A stretch of DNA of 43,537 nucleotides, from contig NZ_WWVR01000028.1 of the NCBI RefSeq assembly GCF_009883055.1, forward strand, positions 231-43,767, read 5' to 3'. The notes under the pieces were generated by a model. It was not told where the DNA came from, searched no databases, and saw nothing but the letters and a program-made list of their open reading frames with translations. Position 1 is the stretch's first letter; each line of letters opens with the position of its first letter. Origin of the DNA: Blautia sp. BIOML-A1. GTDB lineage: Bacteria > Bacillota > Clostridia > Lachnospirales > Lachnospiraceae. The position numbers and the translations under genes are program-made. Positions 16,691-25,108 of this stretch are shown piece by piece.

Positions 16691-18463
16691 TTACCTCAAA
16701 GTGATATAATCTTCAGGTTCTGCAAGAATGGCATCACCATCTGAAACATAATTGATCCAGTCATCTGTCACCTGCACATCTCCTCCATCAAAGACGATAT
16801 TTTTGTCTGTCTGAAAAGCTTCCATATACTGTGCTGCTGCCAGACAGGTTACTGTAAAAGTATCATCATCCTGAATAGCTTTTCCATTCTTTGTAATTTC
16901 GATCAGTGTATAACCATCTTTGTCTTCTCTGACTTCCATGGAAATACCACTGGCTACTGGCAGCGAACCACGGTTAAATGGGATAAACCCTCCCTGATAA
17001 CCCTCCACAAAGCTTCTGACGGTCTCTTTTAATTCTGCTCCGCTCATCTTCCGACTGTAAACCTGGAGATCGTTTGGCATGATCATACTGGCTGCCATTT
17101 TTTTGGTATATCCTGCCTTCAGCACATTTCCGGTAAAACTGTTTCCAGTCGCGATCAGCACATCTGTCCCATACATGCCACGCAGCGTATTTGCCATGAC
17201 AGAATAAGATGCATTTCCGCCACTTGCATGAAAATAATTGGAATAGGATTTCTGTGAATTTAATACTACCTCTTCCGAAGCAGGATCGTCCTCAAGAAGC
17301 TGGGCATTGAATGCCTGATACGCCTGTTCTGCATCATACTCTCCTTCGATCATTTTGGAAACCACATCCTTGGAAACAGCAAAGAAGTCATTGGACGCAA
17401 TACGGATATACATATGATTTTCTTCGATCACAGGCCTAACATCTTTCAGATAGTCTGTAAGATGAATATCCACATCCTGACTGTAGCTCAACAGATCCTG
17501 ACCATCCATGATGATCTGATTCTGTGCATCCTCAGAAAGCATTGTATTCAATACTTTCATTGCCTTCTGGCGACGTGTTTCATCCTGTGTCAGATCGCGG
17601 TTCAGTGCCACCTGGAAATATGGCGTGGTCATCAGCCACTTTTCGCCGTTCTCTTCAAAGAATGGGAGAAATGTCGTGTTGATTCCCTGGTCCTGAAACA
17701 TTTTTACACCGTATGAACTGCCAAAATACATGGCAAGCTCGCCATTCTGATACATCTGGACCACATCATCATAATTCATATCCAGATCATCCGCACTCAG
17801 TTTCGTATCCTGAATGAACTGCTCCATACGTTCAAAGGCCTTCGGCCAGACAGTCTCGTCCAGTCCTGCCTTCTCTGTATTTCCCGGATCGCTGTAGGCT
17901 GTACGCCACTTGCGTCCGGCTGCTGTAGAAAGCTCTGCTGCCGACAGTCCCTGCAGTGTTTCCATGCAGGTGTAATCATAATAGTAATCTGCACTAAATC
18001 CCCGAATTCCCTCTTCCTCGAATCTCTGGCATGCAGAAACAAAGCTCTCGTAATCTGTCGGCAATGGGATATCATACTTTTCAAAAAGATCCTTATTGGC
18101 AATGAAACCATGAACGTCCGCACATACCGGAAGCCAGTTCACACTGCCGTCTTCATTCATAAAGCTGGTAAGATAGGAGTTGTAAACGGCACCCGCCTCA
18201 TTCGTCGTGGAAAGATCCATCAGACTGTCCTTCAGTGGGCTGGCATCATGCAGGGAAAACCGGCAACAGGTAATGATATCCGGAAGCTGTTCCTGAATGT
18301 ATGATGCATATTTTTCATACAGGCTTGTGCTCCACAAATAGACTGTGATTGTATCTTTTTCCTCTTTTTCCTCCTTCTTTTCGCCACAGCCTGACAGAAG
18401 TGATATTGCCATAACTATTACCAAAAATACAGTGAAAGTGGGATTCCGTTTTTTCTTTTTCAT
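16691..18463 (-). CDS. Extracellular solute-binding lipoprotein fused to a 5'-nucleotidase C-terminal-like domain
   Basis: A 590-residue lipoprotein (lipobox LLSGC, Cys26). Residues 38 to about 390 are a family-1 solute-binding fold with VYLWSTSLYEKYA, the hinge-type AMYFGSSYGVKMF and PYFQVALNRD. From about 400 to 590 the sequence resembles the substrate domain of 5'-nucleotidases: VMANTLRGMYGTDVLIATGN, MSGAELKETVRSFVEG and a final DDDTFTVTCLAAA segment. It sits directly before the histidine kinase, with no permease genes nearby, so it is more likely a sensory receptor than a transporter component. Oddity: the first helix runs straight into LPDIITCC (residues 60-67). Family-1 binding proteins normally have a strand and helix of roughly 25 residues between these, so an internal in-frame deletion is likely. 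Confidence 0.75.
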   Translation of the reverse strand: MKKKKRNPTFTVFLVIVMAISLLSGCGEKKEEKEEKDTITVYLWSTSLYEKYASYIQEQLPDIITCCRFSLHDASPLKDSLMDLSTTNEAGAVYNSYLTSFMNEDGSVNWLPVCADVHGFIANKDLFEKYDIPLPTDYESFVSACQRFEEEGIRGFSADYYYDYTCMETLQGLSAAELSTAAGRKWRTAYSDPGNTEKAGLDETVWPKAFERMEQFIQDTKLSADDLDMNYDDVVQMYQNGELAMYFGSSYGVKMFQDQGINTTFLPFFEENGEKWLMTTPYFQVALNRDLTQDETRRQKAMKVLNTMLSEDAQNQIIMDGQDLLSYSQDVDIHLTDYLKDVRPVIEENHMYIRIASNDFFAVSKDVVSKMIEGEYDAEQAYQAFNAQLLEDDPASEEVVLNSQKSYSNYFHASGGNASYSVMANTLRGMYGTDVLIATGNSFTGNVLKAGYTKKMAASMIMPNDLQVYSRKMSGAELKETVRSFVEGYQGGFIPFNRGSLPVASGISMEVREDKDGYTLIEITKNGKAIQDDDTFTVTCLAAAQYMEAFQTDKNIVFDGGDVQVTDDWINYVSDGDAILAEPEDYITLR

Positions 18464-18487
18464 AAATTCTCCTCTCTTTTATCAAAG

Positions 18488-19009
18488 TTATCGGTTCTTT
18501 TTCATTTTCTTTTTGTCTTCATACATCGCATCATCCGCTTCCTGCATCAGTCTGTCCAGATTTTTTGCTTTTTCAGAAGTCCACGCATAACCGATCGCTG
18601 CAGACACCGGAATATCTTTCCTGTCATTCATCCGTCGTAATTCTTTCCGAATGCAGGTCACGTATGTTTCGATTTCCTGTCTGGTCTTTCCTTTTACGCA
18701 GATAACAAATTCATCTCCACCAGTCCTATAGCAGTTTCCATCATTTTTGATCACCTGCTTTAAACAACTGGCTATCTGCGTGATCAGTTCATCCCCCTTC
18801 TGATGACCGAGATTATCATTTATCTTCTTCAGATCATTAGCATCTGCCATAACTCTGTTCAGCTTATTATTCCTGTGTTCTTTTAGTTCCCGATAGCCTG
18901 AATGCAGAAAAAACGTAATGACTGCTGCCATCAGAAGGTGTTCCAGTATTATGATGAATGTGATCGGAGTCAGATCTACCATATAATTTACAGAATAAAT
19001 AAAGATCAC
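18488..19009 (-). pseudogene. Truncated GGDEF (diguanylate cyclase) gene
   Basis: The 173-codon frame holds one membrane helix (about residues 15-36) and then most of a GGDEF domain: MADANDLKKINDNLGH with the metal-binding Asp, and RTGGDEFVI at 95-103. The first part of the domain, the D-x-LTGLxNR segment and the following helix of about 40 residues, is missing; KEHRNNKLNRVMAD joins the linker directly to the second strand. No RxxD inhibitory site precedes GGDEF. The frame opens with GTG immediately after an in-frame TGA and has no ribosome site. A different frame just upstream reads plausibly as protein (NENSDIYKLSDL), suggesting a lost sensor region. Activity is unlikely. It precedes the solute-binding gene by 24 bases and belongs to the same decaying locus. 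Confidence 0.75.
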
Positions 19010-19069
19010 TCAGCTTATAAATGTCGCTGTTCTCATTAACAGCAGCTACCTGCCTGCTTGCTATATACT

Positions 19070-19096
19070 GTAACTGTGAGGGTACTGAACAGTTAC
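19070..19096. repeat. Dispersed palindromic repeat, copy 1
   Basis: Perfect 8-base arms GTAACTGT and ACAGTTAC with an 11-base spacer. The minus strand reads CGTAACTGTTCA, identical over 12 bases to the copy at 33518. It lies between the PQQ-propeller gene end and the GGDEF remnant. There is no T run, so it is not an evident terminator. Confidence 0.6.
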
Positions 19097-19099
19097 GAT

Positions 19100-21040
19100 T
19101 TACTTAAACTGGATTCCCCAGATCTTGCAGTCTCTGGTGCCGACAACCATGTAGCTGTCATACACAGCCGGGGAGGCCTCGATCACACCGTCACTGATCG
19201 ACAGTTTATCATTCAATTCTCCTGTTTTGCCGTCAAGCAGACGGACATCCCCCGTACTGTTGCAGTAGAGGACTTTGCCGTTTCCGTCTTTATTGTAAAC
19301 ACAGACCGGTGAAGACCAGGCATAGGAGGAGGAATCCTCCCAGACTTTGGAGCCGTCAGATTTCTTCAGGCAGACCAGGACTCCCGAGGCATTGTCAGAA
19401 GTTTTGGCAACTGTGACATATATGTAATCAGAAAGGCTGTTCTTTCCGCAGGCAATCGTAGACTGAACGCCGCCGGAAACACCATCGTCTGTGTAGCATT
19501 GATAATCCGTATGCCAGATGATCTCGCCTGTCTGTGCATCGATCTTCCAGATTGGGATCGTTGCAGAATCATTGCTTCTCCATCCCAGACGGAAAGAAGT
19601 ACTTACATACAGATACAGATGTCCGTTTTCGATTTCCAGAACCGGCGTGGAGTTGGAATCATCGAGCGTATCCTGCACCCATACCAGCTGCAGGGTATTT
19701 ATGTTCAGACACATCAGGTTTCCGCCATTGTCTGTCATAAAGACATAGCCCTTATAGACAGCAGCACTGTCCTCCATTCCAAGCCAGAAAGACTCGCCAC
19801 TGCTTCTTGTTCCATAATAACGCCATTTCACGATTCTGCCTGGATTGATGGATAAGGAGCCGGCAGCTGCATCATAACTGGTATTCAGCCTGATAAGGTA
19901 AAGAATTCCATTTTCTCCCGGATAGATCAGCGTATCCGTCTCTTCATCTACCAGTGCAGAGCCGTCGAAAAAGCTCAGACTTCCTCTGAGTGAAAATTCA
20001 TCGTTATCACCAAAGGTATACATAACACTGCAGTCGATCAGGTTAACAACGAAAACGCGCGCCGTTCCCTCGTCACTGTTGTATCCGGCACCGACATACA
20101 TGATCGGATAACCTCTCGGATCCAGTGCACCTGCACCCTTGAATGTATAGCCAAGATACAGAGGATCCCGCGTTTTCTCACCTGTTTTCAGATCAAGGAA
20201 ATAGACATTTCCGTCCATACAGGCATAGATCACCTCGACCAGATCATCATCTGCCTTGGCTTTCTCAGTCATGTTCATATGGGCTTTGACTTCTTTTGGC
20301 CATTTCATCATCAGAGGCTGACCTGTCCAGCCACTTCCTGTCCATACTGTATTTCCTGAGGCAAGAGAACCTGTGTCTGCTGACCATAAGCTGTTAAGCT
20401 TATAATCATTCATATTCGCATAACCATGTGTCGGATTATCACGGAAACTGTTTCCCCTGAATGTGACGATCCCGTCTACATCGGTGTAATCCTCTCCTAC
20501 CTGAAACTGAATATCACTCTCCGGCCGATAATCCGAGATATTTGTAAGCTGCGTTCCATCAACCTCAATATTCGTATAACTAATCAGATTCTCCGGTTTT
20601 GTTGACTCCACACAATGAGGCTCAAAGGAAATCTCCTTCGTCACCTCCATTTCCACGAGATCCCCTGCTGCCTTTGCATCTTTGGAGGCTGCGGCCTTTA
20701 CCTTTTTGTTGTCTGTTTGTTTGCCAGACAGAAAAATCCTGCCGCCGGCAAAAACAAGCAGAAGTACCAGAAACAGGATACCTCCTATTTTAAACTGTGG
20801 TTTCAGACGGAATCTTCTCCTCCTGCGGCGGCTTCGGTGTCTGGAAGCAGCAGTCTGATGCTGTACCGGTCTTGCAGGTTGCTCTGAACTCTGTGTTTTT
20901 CGTTTTTTTTCGTTCTGTGTTTCAGACAGACTCTTCTTCAGTTTCTGTCTCTCTGTCATCTCTGGATGTACAGTATGTTCCTCTGTAACTTTGGGACTGT
21001 ACCTGCTTTTCCTGATATGTGTATTTCTTTTCTGTTCCAT
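19100..21040 (-). CDS. Membrane-anchored PQQ-like beta-propeller repeat protein
   Basis: The 646-residue protein has a strongly basic cytosolic tail (residues 1-80, ending in an arginine-rich RRRRRRF stretch), one membrane helix (GGILFLVLLLVFAGG, about 86-100) and a large outer domain. That domain is a PQQ/WD-type propeller with repeated blades such as YACMDGNVYFLDLKTGE, MTDNGGNLMCLNINTLQL, WKIDAQTGEIIWHTDY and YCNSTGDVRLLDGKTGE. No catalytic residues can be named; such proteins usually act as scaffolds or ligand-binding surfaces at the cell wall. It has its own promoter at 21110-21138, overlapping the end of the glycosyltransferase gene. Function unknown. Confidence 0.8.
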   Translation of the reverse strand: MEQKRNTHIRKSRYSPKVTEEHTVHPEMTERQKLKKSLSETQNEKKRKTQSSEQPARPVQHQTAASRHRSRRRRRRFRLKPQFKIGGILFLVLLLVFAGGRIFLSGKQTDNKKVKAAASKDAKAAGDLVEMEVTKEISFEPHCVESTKPENLISYTNIEVDGTQLTNISDYRPESDIQFQVGEDYTDVDGIVTFRGNSFRDNPTHGYANMNDYKLNSLWSADTGSLASGNTVWTGSGWTGQPLMMKWPKEVKAHMNMTEKAKADDDLVEVIYACMDGNVYFLDLKTGEKTRDPLYLGYTFKGAGALDPRGYPIMYVGAGYNSDEGTARVFVVNLIDCSVMYTFGDNDEFSLRGSLSFFDGSALVDEETDTLIYPGENGILYLIRLNTSYDAAAGSLSINPGRIVKWRYYGTRSSGESFWLGMEDSAAVYKGYVFMTDNGGNLMCLNINTLQLVWVQDTLDDSNSTPVLEIENGHLYLYVSTSFRLGWRSNDSATIPIWKIDAQTGEIIWHTDYQCYTDDGVSGGVQSTIACGKNSLSDYIYVTVAKTSDNASGVLVCLKKSDGSKVWEDSSSYAWSSPVCVYNKDGNGKVLYCNSTGDVRLLDGKTGELNDKLSISDGVIEASPAVYDSYMVVGTRDCKIWGIQFK

Positions 21041-21109
21041 AATCCTCTCCTCAAAAAGCTGCCCCTGTTAATTCATTTCCTGCTAACCCGGCAGAAATAA
21101 AGTATTTTT

Positions 21110-21138
21110 ATTATACGACAATAATCCCGGAGAATCAA
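21110..21138 (-). promoter_or_regulatory. Sigma-A promoter of the PQQ-propeller gene
   Basis: TTGATT and TATAAT are separated by exactly 17 bases. The -35 box covers the TGA stop codon of the glycosyltransferase gene and the spacer covers the 3' arm of the terminator-like hairpin. A 70-base leader precedes the start codon. Confidence 0.75.
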
Positions 21139-21150
21139 ACTCCCCGGGAT
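21124..21150 (-). terminator. Weak terminator-like hairpin ending the his-GT2 operon
   Basis: ATCCCGGGGAG and CTCCGGGAT pair around TTTGATT with a two-base GG bulge; on the minus strand TATTGT follows rather than a clean T run. It overlaps the last codons of the glycosyltransferase gene. Termination may be partial, letting his transcripts continue into the propeller gene. Confidence 0.45.
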
Positions 21151-21869
21151 AATACTTTATTTATTTTTCGGAAATCTCTGACTGCCTGTCTGCCGATTCC
21201 GAATATTTTTTTCATATTGATGGAATTCACACCACCCTGTCTCGGACGGAATGTGATCGGAATATATTTGACCCTGCATCCTTTCTTTGCATAAATCACG
21301 GAAAGAATGACATTGGAAAGATTAAAGTCCTTCGGAATAAGGCCGATATATTTCTGAAGTGTCTCCGCCTGCATCAGACGGAACGGTGTGTTGGCATCTG
21401 TCACGGAAACTCCGAAACAGATGCGGATCACAAAACGAAGGGTCTTTGTGACAAAAATACGGTTTTCGCCGTCCTGACGCTTATTTCTCCATCCAATCAC
21501 CATATCGTAGGATTCCTTCTGCTCCCAGAATGGCTCAAACTCCTCCGGCAGTGTCTGACCATCAGAATCTGTCTGGAAAATATAATCTGCTCCCTGCTTC
21601 AGTGCATAACGATAACCATATAATACCGTTGCACCATGGCCGCCATTAGGCTTGGTCAGAGGCTGAAACAGCGGATGCGTCTTCGCATATTCCTGCATGA
21701 TCGCATACGTATCGTCCTTACTTCCGTCATCGATCACGACCAGACGGGATTCTCCTCCTCCGCAATGTTTCTCCACCACCGGATACCAGTCATCCAGCAC
21801 CTGATAGATATTATCACGCTCATTATATGCCGGTATGACGATATATAACTTTTCGTTTTCTGTTTTCAC
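21135..21869 (-). CDS. Glycosyltransferase family 2, polyprenyl-phosphate type
   Basis: The 244-residue protein has a GT-A fold: IVIPAYNERDNIYQVLDDW at the start, VVIDDGSKDDT with the first nucleotide-binding Asp, and FQTDSDGQ as the DxD-like metal site. FRLMQ and RPRQGG segments match dolichol/polyprenyl-phosphate sugar transferases. There is no C-terminal membrane pair, so it is peripheral. The start is GTG, chosen from AGGAGATC eight bases upstream. It follows hisIE by 14 bases with no terminator between, so it is co-transcribed with histidine genes although it is not a histidine enzyme. Sugar donor unknown. Confidence 0.88.
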   Translation of the reverse strand: MKTENEKLYIVIPAYNERDNIYQVLDDWYPVVEKHCGGGESRLVVIDDGSKDDTYAIMQEYAKTHPLFQPLTKPNGGHGATVLYGYRYALKQGADYIFQTDSDGQTLPEEFEPFWEQKESYDMVIGWRNKRQDGENRIFVTKTLRFVIRICFGVSVTDANTPFRLMQAETLQKYIGLIPKDFNLSNVILSVIYAKKGCRVKYIPITFRPRQGGVNSINMKKIFGIGRQAVRDFRKINKVLSRGV

Positions 21870-21883
21870 TACATGATCTCCTG

Positions 21884-23164
21884 TTATCTGCGGGCAAGCT
21901 CCCGGGTAATATCCTCCCAGGTAACACCTTTCTCTACCATCAGCACCATGGCATGGTACAGAAAATCTGAAATCTCATATTTGATTTCTTCTTTGTCCGG
22001 ATTTTTTGCTGCGATCACGATTTCTGTGCACTCCTCGCCGACTTTCTTGAGAATCTTGTCGATTCCTTTGTCAAAAAGATAGTTCGTATAAGACCCCTCC
22101 TTCGGATGTGCCTTGCGGTCTGCGATCACCTGATAAACATCCTGAAAAACCCTGAGGGGATTCGTATCGTCATATTCTTTTTTTATCAGTTCTTTAAAAA
22201 AGCAGGACCTGCTTCCTGTATGGCAGGCTGCACCAATCTGATCTACCTTCGCAAGAATTGTATCATTATCACAGTCCAAATGCAAGGATTTCACATACTG
22301 AAAATGTCCGGAAGTCAGTCCTTTGATCCAGAGTTCCTGGCGGCTGCGGCTCCAGTAAGTCATTTTGCCGGTTCTGACCGTCATATTAAAGGCTTCTTCG
22401 TTCATATAGGCCAGCATCAGCACCTGATCGGTTTTATAATCCTGTACAATGACCGGAACCATTCCGTCACCGTTTAGCTTAAACTCAGACCAGCTGATCG
22501 CACTCTCATAGGTATTGACCGGGATTCCGGCTTCCTTACAGTTCTGCTTAAATTCATTGAGATCTGTTTCCGTTGCACTGATAAAGCTTCCGCTCAGCCC
22601 TCCGATCAGAGGATCCAAAAGAAGCGACTGCAGTGACTCTGCATTGCTTTCTTCTGTATGGAAGATCACTGGCAGCCTGGAACCTTCCTGCATCTTCGGT
22701 ACCGCATCCAGTGCAAGAATCCCGGAAGCATACTCACAAATCATTTCTTTGTGATCCTCATATTCCTCAAGTGAGGAGATGCATACCAGCATCTTCTCTT
22801 TTCCAAAACGCCTGGACATTCCTTCGAGAAGCTCCACATTACTGTTTTTTGCAAAATTCAGAACAACCCTGGCACATCCGGCATAGATCAGTTTTTTGAC
22901 ATCCTCCATGCGGTTGATATTTCCGGCTGCCATAACCGGTACTTCAGATGCCGCACAGATTTCCCGGATCTTCGCGATTGCCTGTCCATGTTCTGCATCT
23001 CCCGAAGAAAAGTCAAAGACCAGAATCTCATCTGCTCCATTATCACTGTAAAAACGTGCCAGTTTCTCTACGTCACCATCACCAAACAGGTTTCTCTGTC
23101 CAAAACCGGTCACTGCTTTGCCCGCCTGTAAATACAGACACGGAATTAGTAATTTTTTATTCAT
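21884..23164 (-). CDS. hisIE: HisIE (PRA-CH / PRA-PH) with N-terminal degenerate HisF-like domain
   Basis: The 426-residue fusion has three parts. Residues 1-225 are a HisF-like barrel ([43 protein letters not shown]). Residues about 230-330 are phosphoribosyl-AMP cyclohydrolase (HisI) with [16 protein letters not shown] and [10 protein letters not shown], whose Asp and Cys bind metal. The last 90 residues are phosphoribosyl-ATP pyrophosphohydrolase (HisE) with [18 protein letters not shown]. HisI and HisE do steps 2 and 3 of histidine synthesis. In the HisF-like part the two catalytic aspartates are lost (Tyr11 for Asp11, Ser130 for Asp130), so it cannot be an ordinary cyclase. Last his gene of the operon, 18 bases after hisB. 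Confidence 0.92.
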   Translation of the reverse strand: MNKKLLIPCLYLQAGKAVTGFGQRNLFGDGDVEKLARFYSDNGADEILVFDFSSGDAEHGQAIAKIREICAASEVPVMAAGNINRMEDVKKLIYAGCARVVLNFAKNSNVELLEGMSRRFGKEKMLVCISSLEEYEDHKEMICEYASGILALDAVPKMQEGSRLPVIFHTEESNAESLQSLLLDPLIGGLSGSFISATETDLNEFKQNCKEAGIPVNTYESAISWSEFKLNGDGMVPVIVQDYKTDQVLMLAYMNEEAFNMTVRTGKMTYWSRSRQELWIKGLTSGHFQYVKSLHLDCDNDTILAKVDQIGAACHTGSRSCFFKELIKKEYDDTNPLRVFQDVYQVIADRKAHPKEGSYTNYLFDKGIDKILKKVGEECTEIVIAAKNPDKEEIKYEISDFLYHAMVLMVEKGVTWEDITRELARR

Positions 23165-23182
23165 AGGACAATCCTCTCTGTC

Positions 23183-23770
23183 TTACAGACTTCCCTTGGT
23201 GGAAAGTACATCTGTGATCCTTGGATCAAAAGATGTTGCCTGATCCAGTGCCTTGGCAAAGCTTTTGAACATTGCCTCTGCCACATGATGGCTGTTTCCG
23301 CCTGTCAGTACCTTGATATGAAGATTCATTCCGCAGGAATACGAAATCGCATAGAAAAATTCCTTCACCATCTCCGTTGCCATATCACCGATCTTTTCAG
23401 AAGTAAATTCTGCATCCCAGGAGAAATACGGACGTCCGGACAGATCGACTGCACAGAGGACAAGGACTTCATCCATCGGAAGAATGCAGCTTCCATAGCG
23501 GCGGATGCCCTTTTTGTCTCCCGCAGCTTCTTTGATCGCATTTCCGAGGACGATTCCCGTATCCTCAATGGTGTGATGGTCGTCTACCTTAAGATCTCCA
23601 TGTACTCGTACGCTTAAGTCAAAGAGTCCGTGACGTGCAAATCCGTCAAGCATATGGTCAAAAAATCCCACTCCTGTTTCAATGTCTGAGTATCCGGTTC
23701 CATCCAGAACCAGCTTCAGTTTGATCTCTGTTTCTTTTGTATTTCTTTCTACAGATGCTTCTCTGGTCAT
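23183..23770 (-). CDS. hisB: Imidazoleglycerol-phosphate dehydratase
   Basis: A 195-residue stand-alone HisB dehydratase, the usual size without a phosphatase domain. Manganese-binding histidines are seen in GFFDHMLDGFARHG, DDHHTIEDTGIVLG and GNSHHVAEAMFK, with SCGMNLHIKVLTGGN between. It converts imidazole glycerol phosphate to imidazole acetol phosphate, step 6 of histidine synthesis. GGAGGAAT precedes the ATG. It starts nine bases after hisD. No HisN-type phosphatase is fused or adjacent. Confidence 0.96.
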   Translation of the reverse strand: MTREASVERNTKETEIKLKLVLDGTGYSDIETGVGFFDHMLDGFARHGLFDLSVRVHGDLKVDDHHTIEDTGIVLGNAIKEAAGDKKGIRRYGSCILPMDEVLVLCAVDLSGRPYFSWDAEFTSEKIGDMATEMVKEFFYAISYSCGMNLHIKVLTGGNSHHVAEAMFKSFAKALDQATSFDPRITDVLSTKGSL

Positions 23771-23779
23771 CTATTCCTC

Positions 23780-25081
23780 CTACTGTTCTTCATCCTCAAA
23801 ACGTACAGCAATAGAATTTGCATGTGCTGTCAGCTGCTCTGAAGATGCAAACTGTTCAATGTCTTTGTGAATCTCTCGCAGTGCTTCTCTTGAATAGTAT
23901 ACGATGCTGGATTTCTTTACAAAATCGTCTACAGAAAGTGCGGAGAAAAACTTTGCGGTTCCATTGGTTGGCAGTACATGGTTTGGTCCTGCAAAATAAT
24001 CTCCCAGCGGTTCAGAGCTGTTTTCTCCGATAAAGATCGCACCGGCATTTCTTACCTTCATCATGACTTCAAAAGGATTTGCAGTCACAATTTCCATATG
24101 TTCAGATGCGATGGCGTTTGCTGCCTCGATCGCCTCATCCATATTTTCGGCGATCAGGATATAACCAAAGTTATCCAATGATTTCTGAATGATCTCTTTA
24201 CGGGAAAGGACTTTGACAAAGCCATCCACTTCCTCACTCACCTTAGCTGCAAACTCTCTGCTCGTTGTGATCAGGATCGCGGAGGCAAGCTCGTCATGCT
24301 CTGCCTGGGACAGAAGATCTGCTGCAACATATCTTGGATTTGCTGTCTCATCTGCAAGAACCAGGATCTCACTCGGTCCTGCGATAGAATCAATACTGAC
24401 ATAACCGTAGACTGCTTTTTTTGCAAGAGCTACAAAAATATTTCCAGGTCCTACGATCTTATCCACCTTCGGAATACTCTCTGTTCCATAGGCAAGTGCT
24501 CCGATCGCCTGTGCGCCGCCGACCTTGTAGATTTCATCAGCTCCTGCTTCTTTTGCAGCTACCAGCGTGGACGGATTGACCTTCCCGTCTTTTCCCGGAG
24601 GTGTCGTCATCACGATCTGGTCTACCCCTGCCACCTTCGCCGGCACAATGTTCATAAGAACCGAAGAAGGATAAACCGCCTTTCCGCCCGGAACATAAAC
24701 GCCGACTCTCTCAAGTGGTGTCACCTTCTGACCAAGCATGGTTCCCTTTGCTTCTGTGGTAAACCAGCTGTTCTGTCTCTGTTTCTCGTGATAACTTCTG
24801 ATGTTCACCAGTGCTTTTCGGATCACCTCGATCAGAGCCGGGTCTACTGCCTCATAGGCTTCTTTGATCTCTTCTTCTGTAACACGGATCGTTTCTCCGG
24901 TGATTTCAGTCTTGTCAAATTCCTTCGTATAGGCAAAAAGGGCTTCATCCCCTTTTTCTTTTACATTTTTGAGAATGTTATCTACTGCGGCTTCAAACTT
25001 TCCGTAATTGTTCGGACTTCTTTTGAGAAGATTTTCCAAAATATCTTTTGTACTTTCTTTTGTCAGTGCTACTGTACGCAT
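23780..25081 (-). CDS. hisD: Histidinol dehydrogenase
   Basis: A 433-residue enzyme performing the last two oxidations of L-histidinol to L-histidine with NAD. Family landmarks are RVGVYVPGGKAVYPSSVLMN, TPPGKDG, GVDQIVMT, GPGNIFVALAKK and the metal-site segments SQAEHDE and AGPNHVLPT. I place the start at the ATG at 25081 (MRTVALTKES), which has AAGGG nine bases upstream. A TTG seven codons earlier opens the longer frame but lacks a good ribosome site. It follows hisG by 27 bases. Confidence 0.96.
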   Translation of the reverse strand: MRTVALTKESTKDILENLLKRSPNNYGKFEAAVDNILKNVKEKGDEALFAYTKEFDKTEITGETIRVTEEEIKEAYEAVDPALIEVIRKALVNIRSYHEKQRQNSWFTTEAKGTMLGQKVTPLERVGVYVPGGKAVYPSSVLMNIVPAKVAGVDQIVMTTPPGKDGKVNPSTLVAAKEAGADEIYKVGGAQAIGALAYGTESIPKVDKIVGPGNIFVALAKKAVYGYVSIDSIAGPSEILVLADETANPRYVAADLLSQAEHDELASAILITTSREFAAKVSEEVDGFVKVLSRKEIIQKSLDNFGYILIAENMDEAIEAANAIASEHMEIVTANPFEVMMKVRNAGAIFIGENSSEPLGDYFAGPNHVLPTNGTAKFFSALSVDDFVKKSSIVYYSREALREIHKDIEQFASSEQLTAHANSIAVRFEDEEQ

Positions 25082-25108
25082 TGTTATCATCCCTTCTGTC
25101 AACAGTAT

